NCBI GenBank assembly: GCA_938004815.1
Contig: CALKVR010001139.1
Location: forward strand, 1 to 14,158
Reading direction: 5' to 3'
Length of the DNA: 14,158 bases
Source of the DNA: an uncultured Polyangiaceae bacterium
GTDB lineage: Bacteria > Myxococcota_A > Polyangia > Polyangiales > Polyangiaceae
The notes beneath the pieces were generated by a model. That model saw only the letters and a list, made by a program, of their open reading frames with translations. It was not told the DNA's origin and searched no databases. This document shows, piece after piece, positions 7,085 through 13,257 of this stretch. The position numbers were made by a program, and so were the translations under genes. Within the stretch, counting starts at the first letter, position 1. Each line of letters begins with the position of its first letter.

Positions 7085-8994
7085 TGGTTCTCGATGACCA
7101 GCGCCGCGTCGCTCGCGACGATGTACTCCGTGGCGTTCATGTTGCGGACCATGAAGTAGATCCAACCGTCGGACCGGAAGTGGGGGAACAGCGCATACTG
7201 CCCCGGCTTCATGTGGGTGATGCGGCGGAGCAGACCCGTCTTGAGGTCGAGCAGGTAGATGTTGGCGGCGCCGCTCGAGGCGTACGGCGCGAAGCCCGGA
7301 TCGCCCGGCCCGGTGAAGCCGAGCTCTTCGGCGTCGGCGTCTTCGACGTAGCGGTGGATCACCGCCCAGCGCTCGTCGAACGAGAAGCCGGGCTTGCCGC
7401 CGTTCACGCAGTAGCGCGCGACCTCGGGCGCGGTGATGGTGTACGAGTTGCCGTTCGGCGTGGCGACCATGCGGCGGAGGCGGAAGCCGTTCTGGTTGAA
7501 GCCCTGGCCCGCGACCCGGCTGATCAAGAGGCCGCTCGACGGCGACATGACGGTGTCGCCCTCGTACGGCGTGTCGACCGAGACCATCGGCTTGGGGATG
7601 AACTCGGAGCCGTCGTAGATCATCGGCGTCAGATCGATGTCGGCGCCCTGATCGAAGAACGCGGCGGGCTGCTCGTCGGTCGGGTTGTGGCCGCCGTTGT
7701 CGCTCACGAAGGGGCTGTCGACGGCCCAGTAGTCGCCGCCGCCCAGCGCCGCGCCGACGTGCTGGTAGAGCCCCACGCTCGCCGAGTTGTTGCACTCGGG
7801 CTCGCTGAAGAGCACCACCGGAGGGGGGGCGAGCAACAGGCTCTGCCGGCAGATGCCGGTGCCGTTGTCGGTGCCCTGAAAGATGAAGCCCGAGTTGTCG
7901 GGGAAGAAGCCGGGGTCGTAAGCGGCGTCGACGGGGATCTCGGCGCTGGAGACGAGGTCGACGATCGTGGAGCCGGCGAACTGGCCGCCGCCCATCCCGA
8001 CGAACCGACCGTCGGCCGAGCTGCGCGTCCAGTACGACGAGGGGAAGTCGTTGGTGCGGAGCACGCGGAGCTTGGCGCCGGGGTAGTGTTCCCAGCCCGT
8101 ACCGAACGCGAGGGTGCCGGCCTGCGGGAACGCGGCGAGACAGTCGAGCGGCGTCGGCGCGCCCGCGCATCCGAACATGAGGATGTTGTCGGCGGCGTTC
8201 TCGGCGTGCCAGCCGGTCGTGGCCAGCTGATCGACGTACGTCGCCACGCCCGGCGTGATGTTGGGCTCGCACCCGCCCGGGAGGGGCCCCTCGGGGAGGA
8301 AGTCTTCCATGAACGGCAGCCCGCGCGCGAACCACTCGGCGACGATGTCGAACTCGGGCTGCGTGAGCGGCGTCTCTCCGGGCTGCTTCGGCATCGCGAC
8401 CTTCATCAAGAAGTCGGCGCGCTCGTCGTCACCCTGGTTGTCGAACGCGCGCGCGAACACGAACTCGAACCAGTCGAGGTGCCCCGCCGCCGCGTAGATG
8501 CCCAGCTTGCTCGTCGTGAACGGCGACGTCGCCACCTCGGGCTTCATCTTGAGGCAGGCGAGCGCGTCCTCGGCGGCGATCTTCGACGGGATGGTGGTGT
8601 CGGCGAAGCAATCGGCGACGGCGGTGTCGGTGAGATCGCGCCAGTAGGTCATGAGCCCACGGTTGATCGAGTGACACTCCGAGCACGTCGACGCCGTCGC
8701 GCCGAGCGGCGTGTAGCCCATCAGCTTGAGCGCCTCGTAGGCGAGATCCGAGTCCGGCATGTCGACCGGGTTGCGCAGCGGCGGAGCCAAGCCCCACTGG
8801 CCCCCCTCACCACCCTGACCGGTCGAGCTCGAGCTCGTGCTCACCTGGCTGCTGGTCGCCGTCGTGCCCGCTCCCTCGCCGCCGGCGCCGGTGTTGCTGT
8901 TGCCGTCATCGCCGCAAGCTGCGACAGCGGCGAGCGCGAGCGCGACGGCCAGCGGGGCGTGACGAAGAGACCGGGAAAGGGGGGCGCCAAGCAT
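7081..8994 (-). CDS. Lipoprotein with single c-type haem site and C-terminal beta-propeller-like repeats
   Basis: From ATG 8994 the 637-residue product has a signal peptide ending in Val-Ala-Ala-Cys (Cys27) and a long Ser/Thr/Gly linker. The haem-binding CxxCH is at Cys104, Cys107 and His108 (bases 8671-8685). Farther on, segments near residue 360 (FFPDNSGFIF) and residues 575-615 (an IYLLDLKTG stretch, then FPHFRSDGWIYF) resemble the PD40/TolB-type beta-propeller repeat; the intervening repeats are weak. No Shine-Dalgarno sequence is visible before the start; an inverted repeat lies three bases upstream of the ATG instead. It is the first gene of a two-gene operon with the second haem lipoprotein. 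A role in electron transfer or substrate oxidation at the cell surface is inference. Confidence 0.82.
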   Translation of the reverse strand: MLGAPLSRSLRHAPLAVALALAAVAACGDDGNSNTGAGGEGAGTTATSSQVSTSSSSTGQGGEGGQWGLAPPLRNPVDMPDSDLAYEALKLMGYTPLGATASTCSECHSINRGLMTYWRDLTDTAVADCFADTTIPSKIAAEDALACLKMKPEVATSPFTTSKLGIYAAAGHLDWFEFVFARAFDNQGDDERADFLMKVAMPKQPGETPLTQPEFDIVAEWFARGLPFMEDFLPEGPLPGGCEPNITPGVATYVDQLATTGWHAENAADNILMFGCAGAPTPLDCLAAFPQAGTLAFGTGWEHYPGAKLRVLRTNDFPSSYWTRSSADGRFVGMGGGQFAGSTIVDLVSSAEIPVDAAYDPGFFPDNSGFIFQGTDNGTGICRQSLLLAPPPVVLFSEPECNNSASVGLYQHVGAALGGGDYWAVDSPFVSDNGGHNPTDEQPAAFFDQGADIDLTPMIYDGSEFIPKPMVSVDTPYEGDTVMSPSSGLLISRVAGQGFNQNGFRLRRMVATPNGNSYTITAPEVARYCVNGGKPGFSFDERWAVIHRYVEDADAEELGFTGPGDPGFAPYASSGAANIYLLDLKTGLLRRITHMKPGQYALFPHFRSDGWIYFMVRNMNATEYIVASDAALVIENQ

Positions 8995-8997
8995 GGG

Positions 8998-9016
8998 CAG
9001 GTAGGTTGGATACCTG
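8998..9016. repeat. Inverted repeat CAGGTA-N7-TACCTG abutting the start of the haem lipoprotein gene
   Basis: Two perfect six-base arms separated by seven bases lie three bases before the leftward ATG at 8994. On DNA this could be an operator. In the leader RNA it would form a stem exactly where a ribosome site is expected, and no Shine-Dalgarno sequence is otherwise visible. Six-base arms can arise by chance, so the function is unproven. Confidence 0.45.
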
Positions 9017-9057
9017 GGTGCCGGCAAGCAACAGAAATGATCACGCCGGCAGCGGTG

Positions 9058-9072
9058 CGACGCGCAGCGTCG
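9058..9072. repeat. Inverted repeat CGACGC-GCA-GCGTCG
   Basis: Perfect six-base arms around a three-base centre lie roughly 100 bases before the predicted start of the sigma-54 transcript. That is the usual distance for an upstream activating sequence bound by a sigma-54 activator, which normally recognises short palindromes through its Fis-type domain. In such GC-rich DNA a repeat this size may be chance. Confidence 0.35.
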
Positions 9073-9144
9073 GCGCAACTTTGATGACGTTTGAGCACCC
9101 GACCCTCGCGGGCTCGTGGGTGGCGTCCCCACCCCGACTCCGGG

Positions 9145-9160
9145 TGGCAGGCCGCTTGCT
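9145..9160 (+). promoter_or_regulatory. Sigma-54 (-24/-12) promoter
   Basis: TGGCAG-GCCGC-TTGCT matches the sigma-54 consensus TGGCACG-N4-TTGCW at all key positions, including the invariant GG and GC at correct spacing; the one mismatch is the G at 9150. Transcription would begin near 9171, leaving a leader of about 41 bases that contains AGGAGG, before the GTG start at 9212. A sigma-54-dependent activator is encoded two genes downstream, which fits. The sequence match is direct; activity is inferred. Confidence 0.7.
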
Positions 9161-9200
9161 TGGCACGGATCCGAGCCTGGAATCTGGGCCGAACTGAGCC

Positions 9201-9206
9201 AGGAGG
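9201..9206 (+). promoter_or_regulatory. Strong Shine-Dalgarno AGGAGG setting the GTG start at 9212
   Basis: AGGAGG is five bases before GTG 9212. It selects this start over the in-frame ATG 9116, which lies upstream of the predicted promoter and would put some 30 residues without signal-peptide character in front of the secretion signal. Confidence 0.8.
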
Positions 9207-9211
9207 ACCGC

Positions 9212-9967
9212 GTGAGCTCGAGAGCTTCCTTGTCGAAACCCAAGAAACGCCCGGCCTTGCGCGCCGCCTTCGTGGTGACGGCGTCGGTCGGCGCCCTCGC
9301 TGCGGGCTGCAACGACGATCTCATCACCAACCCGCCCGAGCCACCGGATCCCCCAGGCCCCTGCGACGAGACCCCGCAGCAGGGAGGCTCCTGCACGACG
9401 GGTGACGCGTGCATCATCGGCTCCAGCAACGGTTGCGACGACAAGCGCGCGGATTGCGTCGACGGCGAATGGGACATCACCTTCGTCTCGACCTGCAACC
9501 CGCCGCCTCCGACATGCAGCCCGAGCGACCCTTGCGGCCCAAACGAGTACTGCGTCTACGACGACGGCCTCTGCGGGACGGGCGAGCCGGGGGAGTGCTT
9601 CACGATCCCGAACGCCTGCTCGGATGCACCGCCGACGCTGGACGCGGCGTGCGGGTGCAACGGCGCCACCGCGAACGACATCTTCGGGGCGTGCGGGTTC
9701 GCGCTCGACGGCTTCGACACCTGGAGCCCGCTCGCAGCACCCTGCGCCGAGGTCCAGACGTTCGCGTGCGGCTCCCAGACCTGCGACGTCGGTGAGAGCT
9801 GCGCGCAGGTCCTCGGGCCGATGGGGACCCAATCGAATTGCGTACCGCTCGAGCCCGGCTGCGCCTTCACAGACCCGTGCGGCCCGAGTTGCGTCGGCGA
9901 GATCGGGCTCGGCTGTACCTGCGCGGTCGACGGCTACGGGCACCCGACGGTAACCTGCTCGGGCTGA
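9212..9967 (+). CDS. Cysteine-rich lipoprotein
   Basis: From GTG 9212 the 251-residue product has a basic N-region (about residues 4-17), a hydrophobic core and an Ala-Ala-Gly-Cys lipobox (Cys33), followed by a Pro-rich linker. About 26 further cysteines are spread along the mature part, suggesting many disulfides. Residues about 106-160 resemble a Kazal-like module common in secreted myxobacterial proteins: an EYC, a spaced GEC, then CGCNG with a following Thr-Ala, although the last cysteines do not match well. No catalytic motif is seen. The gene sits behind a -24/-12 promoter and one base ahead of the ferritin-like gene, so the two are probably co-transcribed. A structural, binding or inhibitor role is possible but cannot be decided. 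Confidence 0.82.
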   Translation: MSSRASLSKPKKRPALRAAFVVTASVGALAAGCNDDLITNPPEPPDPPGPCDETPQQGGSCTTGDACIIGSSNGCDDKRADCVDGEWDITFVSTCNPPPPTCSPSDPCGPNEYCVYDDGLCGTGEPGECFTIPNACSDAPPTLDAACGCNGATANDIFGACGFALDGFDTWSPLAAPCAEVQTFACGSQTCDVGESCAQVLGPMGTQSNCVPLEPGCAFTDPCGPSCVGEIGLGCTCAVDGYGHPTVTCSG

Positions 9968-9968
9968 G

Positions 9969-10673
9969 ATGCCCCCGGCAGCGAGCGACGCGGTTCGAGC
10001 GGAGTGGGCTCGCAGGGTCCACGCCGAGTACCGCTCCGCCGCCATCACCCAGCACCTGACGCTGTGGCTCATCCAGATTGGCGCGTCGCCCGATCTCGTG
10101 CACGCGGGGTTGCGCATCGTGAAGGACGAGATGACCCACGCGAGCATGAGCCACCGGGCGCTCACGAAGGCGGGCGGCGCCGTGACGACCGCCCTCGCCC
10201 GCGAGTCGCTCGAGCTCCAGCGTGACCCGCGCGAGCCGCTCGAGCGCGCGGTCGCCCGCGTCGGCGTCGAGGTCTTTTGCCTCGGCGAGACCGTGGCGGT
10301 CCCCCTGTTCAAAGTCCTCCGAGAGGGCGCCACCGTCCCCGTCGCGCGCCGCGCGCTCGATCGCATCTTGCGCGACGAGGTGCGCCACCGCGACTTCGGC
10401 TGGACGCTGCTCGGTTACCTCTTCGAGCTCCCGAGCGCCTCCGAGATCCACGGCCTCGTCACGCGCGAGCTGCCCAGCATGTTCGCGCGCATCCGCCGCT
10501 CGTACGCCCCTCGGAGCGCATCGGGCACGTCGATCCCGGAAGCCGACCGCGCCTGGGGGTTGATGCCGCCCCGGCGCTACGGCGAGATCTTGGAGCGGAC
10601 GCTGACGCGCGACTGGGCCCCGCGCTTTCGCGCGCTCGGCGTCGACGCGACCGCCGCCTGGCAGCCTACTTGA
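9969..10673 (+). CDS. Ferritin-like (predicted diiron four-helix) protein
   Basis: The 234-residue product is alpha-helical and carries the ligand pattern of ferritin-like diiron proteins: Glu20, Glu54-x-x-His57, Glu107 (with Glu101 nearby) and Glu137-x-x-His140. No signal peptide or membrane segment is visible, so it is probably cytoplasmic. Residues after about 175 form an Arg-rich C-terminal tail of unknown role. The reaction is unknown; ferritin-like proteins store iron, scavenge peroxide or oxidise substrates. The ATG follows the lipoprotein stop by one base without a clear ribosome site, consistent with coupling. Its stop overlaps the end of the sigma-54 activator gene by eight bases on the other strand. 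Confidence 0.78.
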   Translation: MPPAASDAVRAEWARRVHAEYRSAAITQHLTLWLIQIGASPDLVHAGLRIVKDEMTHASMSHRALTKAGGAVTTALARESLELQRDPREPLERAVARVGVEVFCLGETVAVPLFKVLREGATVPVARRALDRILRDEVRHRDFGWTLLGYLFELPSASEIHGLVTRELPSMFARIRRSYAPRSASGTSIPEADRAWGLMPPRRYGEILERTLTRDWAPRFRALGVDATAAWQPT

Positions 10674-12129
10674 GCCAACGGCCGATCGAGTTTCGCCCCA
10701 CGCCCAGGCGCTTCGCGGCCTCGCTCTTGTTGCCGTCGCACGCATTGACCGTCGCTTCCACGTAGCGCCGCTCGGCCTCTTCGAGCGACAGCCCCATGGG
10801 GATCCTGACAGAACCGTCGTCATCACCGGACGGCGGCGGGCCGGAGTCGCGCGCACGCAGCGGTTGAGGGAACAGGTCGGGCGAGAGCTTGCCGTCCGGG
10901 GCCAACGCGACCGCGCTCTCGATCCAGTGCTCGAGCTCACGGACGTTGCCTTGAAACCGGTGCGACCGAAGCACCGCGAGCGCCTCCTTGGTCAGCTGCG
11001 GCTCGGGCCGGCCGTAGCGGGTCGCGTAGCTGTCGGCGAAGTGGCGGGCCAGATCCTCGATCTCGTCGGCGCCGCGATCGCGGAGCGGCGGGATGGCGAT
11101 CTCGACGACGCGAACCCGGTAGTACAGGTCTTCACGGAACGTCCCGTTCTTGACCGCGCGCTCGAGGTCCTTGTTGGTGGCGCACACGATGCGCACGTCC
11201 GAGCCCAGGGTGGTGCGGCCGCCGACGCGCTCGAACGCTCGGTCCTGGAGAAACCGCAGGAGCTTGCCCTGCGCCTCGATCGGCAGCTCACCGAGCTCGT
11301 CGAGGAAGAGGGTGCCGCCGTCGGCGAGCTCGACCTTGCCGGGCACGCGGCGGTCGGCGCCCGTGAACGCGCCGCGCTCGTGTCCGAAGAGCTCGCTCTC
11401 GACGAGCTGAGCGGGCAAGGTCGTACAGTCGACGGTGATGAACGGCCGGCTCTGGCGGGCCGAGTTGACGTGAATCGCCCGGGCGAAGAGCCCCTTGCCC
11501 GTGCCCGTCTCGCCGCGAAAGAGGACGGTGGCATCGGTCTGCGCTGCCAGGGTGACGCGCTCGTACACGCGACGCAGGGCCTCGCTCCGGCCGACGATGC
11601 GGTTGAAGGGCCCGCGCAGCACCACGCCCGGCGCACCGCCGCCTCGCAGCGTGGTCATGCGGAGGGCGCGACCGAGCTGGGTCGCGAGCGCCGCCAAGTA
11701 CCGCTCGTCTTCGAGGTCGAACGGCCCGCCCTCCTTGTTCAGCACCTGGACGACGCCACGGACGGGCGCGCCTTCGTCCTCGCGGATCGGGGCCACGAGC
11801 ACGGTCTTGGTGGTGTAGCCCGTCGCTCGGTCGGCCGACGGGTCGAACCGGGGGTCGGCCCGCGCGTCGTCGAGGCGGACGACCTCGCCCGTCCGCGCGA
11901 CGTATCCCGCGATCCCCCGCGCGATCGGCTGGCGCAGGCTCGGCAGCTCGGGGAGCAGGGCGACCTGGGTGAACAGGTCGCCGCTCTGGGCGTCGACGAG
12001 CCAGATCGTAGCCCGATCGGCGTCGAGCGCGGCGGAGAGCCGCTCGCACGCGGTCCGAAGAAGCGCGTCGAAGTCGACCTCGCGCGCCAAGAGTGAGGCG
12101 AGGTCCACGAGGAGGGAGAGGCGCGACAT
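10666..12129 (-). CDS. Sigma-54-dependent transcriptional activator (GAF-AAA+-Fis HTH)
   Basis: From ATG 12129 the 487-residue product has an N-terminal GAF sensory domain (about residues 5-155), a sigma-54-interacting AAA+ domain (about 175-405) and a Fis-type helix-turn-helix (about 448-487). Key motifs are intact: Walker A GETGTGKG at 206-213, the sigma-54-contacting GAFTGA at 253-258, Walker B with Asp277-Glu278, the REDLYYR arginine-finger region at 332-338 and GNVREL at 394-399. There is no phosphoacceptor receiver domain, so it is probably controlled by a ligand, redox state or partner protein acting on the GAF domain. The frame is open upstream to 12354, but that extension lacks domain character. 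Its likely local target is the -24/-12 promoter at 9145; that link is inference. Confidence 0.93.
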   Translation of the reverse strand: MSRLSLLVDLASLLAREVDFDALLRTACERLSAALDADRATIWLVDAQSGDLFTQVALLPELPSLRQPIARGIAGYVARTGEVVRLDDARADPRFDPSADRATGYTTKTVLVAPIREDEGAPVRGVVQVLNKEGGPFDLEDERYLAALATQLGRALRMTTLRGGGAPGVVLRGPFNRIVGRSEALRRVYERVTLAAQTDATVLFRGETGTGKGLFARAIHVNSARQSRPFITVDCTTLPAQLVESELFGHERGAFTGADRRVPGKVELADGGTLFLDELGELPIEAQGKLLRFLQDRAFERVGGRTTLGSDVRIVCATNKDLERAVKNGTFREDLYYRVRVVEIAIPPLRDRGADEIEDLARHFADSYATRYGRPEPQLTKEALAVLRSHRFQGNVRELEHWIESAVALAPDGKLSPDLFPQPLRARDSGPPPSGDDDGSVRIPMGLSLEEAERRYVEATVNACDGNKSEAAKRLGVGRNSIGRWLK

Positions 12130-12297
12130 GGCGTACGATTCGCCGCGGGGTAGGATAGCGCTCGTCCTCTCGTCCGTGGGTGGCGCGTGAGCGATGTCGT
12201 CCGTTTGGAAGGCGGCTCTCAAGGGGTCGAGGGCACGTTGCCAAACCCGGGCCAAGCCGCGGTCGTTTGGTTTGCCGCCGCTCGACGGCGCTCCCCG

Positions 12298-12323
12298 CCC
12301 GGTGCCCCAACCCGGTGCCCCAA
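12298..12323. repeat. Perfect 13-bp tandem repeat (two copies)
   Basis: CCCGGTGCCCCAA occurs at 12298-12310 and again at 12311-12323, followed by a further CCC. The exact head-to-tail copy is unusual for this window. It could be a pair of protein-binding sites serving one or both divergent genes, or simple slippage. Confidence 0.6.
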
Positions 12324-12372
12324 CCCAGCGCAGGGGAGCACCAAGCCGGTGCACACGGCCGAGAAGGACCGG

Positions 12373-12402
12373 TTGACCTCATTCGTTTCGGGGCCCTAGC
12401 AT
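12373..12402 (+). promoter_or_regulatory. Possible sigma-70-type promoter for phosphatidylserine decarboxylase
   Basis: TTGACC at 12373-12378 matches five of six -35 bases and TAGCAT at 12397-12402 four of six -10 bases, with an 18-base spacer. Transcription would start near 12409, leaving a leader of under 20 bases. The boxes stand out in GC-rich surroundings, but sigma-70 matches of this quality occur by chance. Confidence 0.4.
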
Positions 12403-12426
12403 CGTCAGCCCCCCCTATCGGTTTCG

Positions 12427-13257
12427 ATGAGCGTCGCCACCTACGCTGCCGCACAGTTGCTGCGCGTGCTTCCGAGAGTCCGGATCACGCGGGCCGTCGG
12501 CAAACTCGCAGACGCAGAAGTTCACCCCCAGGTCGCCCGCGCCGTGGTCGACCTGTTCGTCCGTGCCTACGACATCGATCTGGGCGAAGCCGTCACGCCC
12601 TCGGGCGGATTCCGTAGCTTCGACGCCTTCTTCACCCGCGAGCTGTTGCCCGGCCGGCGGGCCATGCCAGCCGACGAGGGCGCGATCGTCAGCCCGGCCG
12701 ACGGCCGGCTGGACGCGATGGGCGACGTCGAGAGCGGCGGTCGCTTCGTGGTGAAGGGTCGGCCCTACACCGCGCAGGCGCTGCTCGGCTCGGAAGACGA
12801 GGCGGCGCGGTACCGCGGCGGGCAGTACTTCATCGTCTACCTCTCGCCGCGCGACTACCACCGGGTGCACACGCCGGTCTCGGGCGTGGTCCGCGAGATC
12901 CGCTCGATGCCGGGCGATCTGTTCCCCGTCAACGCGATCGGCGAGCGACACGTCCCGTCGCTGCTCGCGATCAACCGGCGGGTCGCTATCCCGATCGAGA
13001 CCGAGCGGTTCGGCCGCGTCACGGTGGTGATGGTCGGAGCGATGATCGTCGGGCGCATCACGGTGGGCTGCATCCCCGAGCGCGACGTTCCGATCGGTGA
13101 CCACGTCATCGATCCCGGCTGGCAGATCGAGCGCGGCGACGAGATCGGCATGTTTCACATCGGCTCGACCGCGGTGGTCTTCTTGGAGCCTGGCGCGCCC
13201 AAGCTCGATCGGCGCCTGGGTCATGTTCGTTACGGCGAGGCGCTGCACTTAGTATGA
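12427..13257 (+). CDS. psd: Phosphatidylserine decarboxylase proenzyme
   Basis: The 276-residue product is the pyruvoyl enzyme that removes the carboxyl group of phosphatidylserine to make phosphatidylethanolamine at the inner membrane. Family motifs occur in order: FFTRELLPGRR (68-78), SPADG (89-93) with the catalytic Asp92, YLSPRDYHRVH (138-148) with His145 and His148, and GST at 246-248. By family analogy the chain cuts itself between Gly246 and Ser247, giving a large beta chain and an alpha chain of about 30 residues whose Ser247 becomes the pyruvoyl group. The length is a little under that of the E. coli enzyme. No strong ribosome site precedes ATG 12427. Its TGA overlaps the next gene's ATG. 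An oddity is that no phosphatidylserine synthase gene is visible beside it. Confidence 0.95.
   Translation: MSVATYAAAQLLRVLPRVRITRAVGKLADAEVHPQVARAVVDLFVRAYDIDLGEAVTPSGGFRSFDAFFTRELLPGRRAMPADEGAIVSPADGRLDAMGDVESGGRFVVKGRPYTAQALLGSEDEAARYRGGQYFIVYLSPRDYHRVHTPVSGVVREIRSMPGDLFPVNAIGERHVPSLLAINRRVAIPIETERFGRVTVVMVGAMIVGRITVGCIPERDVPIGDHVIDPGWQIERGDEIGMFHIGSTAVVFLEPGAPKLDRRLGHVRYGEALHLV

Larger units (their letters stand above)
8995..9211. other. Divergent control region between haem-lipoprotein and Cys-rich-lipoprotein operons
   Basis: These 217 bases hold no convincing gene. They contain two perfect inverted repeats in the left part, a duplicated self-complementary GCCGGC (9020-9025 and 9045-9050), a -24/-12 promoter match and a strong ribosome site on the right. 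No sigma-70-type promoter for the leftward operon could be picked out with confidence. Confidence 0.7.
12130..12426. other. Divergent intergenic region between sigma-54 activator and phosphatidylserine decarboxylase
   Basis: These 297 bases show no gene with coding bias on either strand; the short frames here are poor in domain-like sequence. The region holds a perfect tandem repeat in its middle and a possible rightward promoter near its right end. No clear leftward promoter for the activator gene was identified. Confidence 0.6.

Noticed and set aside
7085..8335. Extension of the second haem lipoprotein frame upstream through its neighbour.
   Set aside because: This part is arginine-rich and antithetical to the neighbour's clear lipoprotein reading; the GTG at 7084 with a lipobox right after is the better start.
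7180..9084. A 634-codon plus-strand open frame opposite the haem lipoprotein gene.
   Set aside because: It has no recognisable domain and the minus-strand frame carries lipobox, CxxCH and propeller-like motifs; shadow frame.
9161..9175. A second TGGCACG just downstream of the -24/-12 element.
   Set aside because: It is a perfect -24 half, but the -12 slot reads CGAG instead of TTGC, so it cannot be a sigma-54 promoter at correct spacing.
9116..9211. N-terminal extension of the cysteine-rich lipoprotein to ATG 9116.
   Set aside because: It would begin upstream of the predicted promoter and lacks a ribosome site; GTG 9212 has AGGAGG at ideal distance and places the signal peptide properly.
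10864..12096. A 410-codon plus-strand open frame opposite the sigma-54 activator.
   Set aside because: The opposite strand encodes an unmistakable GAF-AAA+-Fis protein; this is its shadow.
12415..13248. A 277-codon minus-strand frame opposite psd.
   Set aside because: The plus strand encodes a complete phosphatidylserine decarboxylase with all catalytic motifs.
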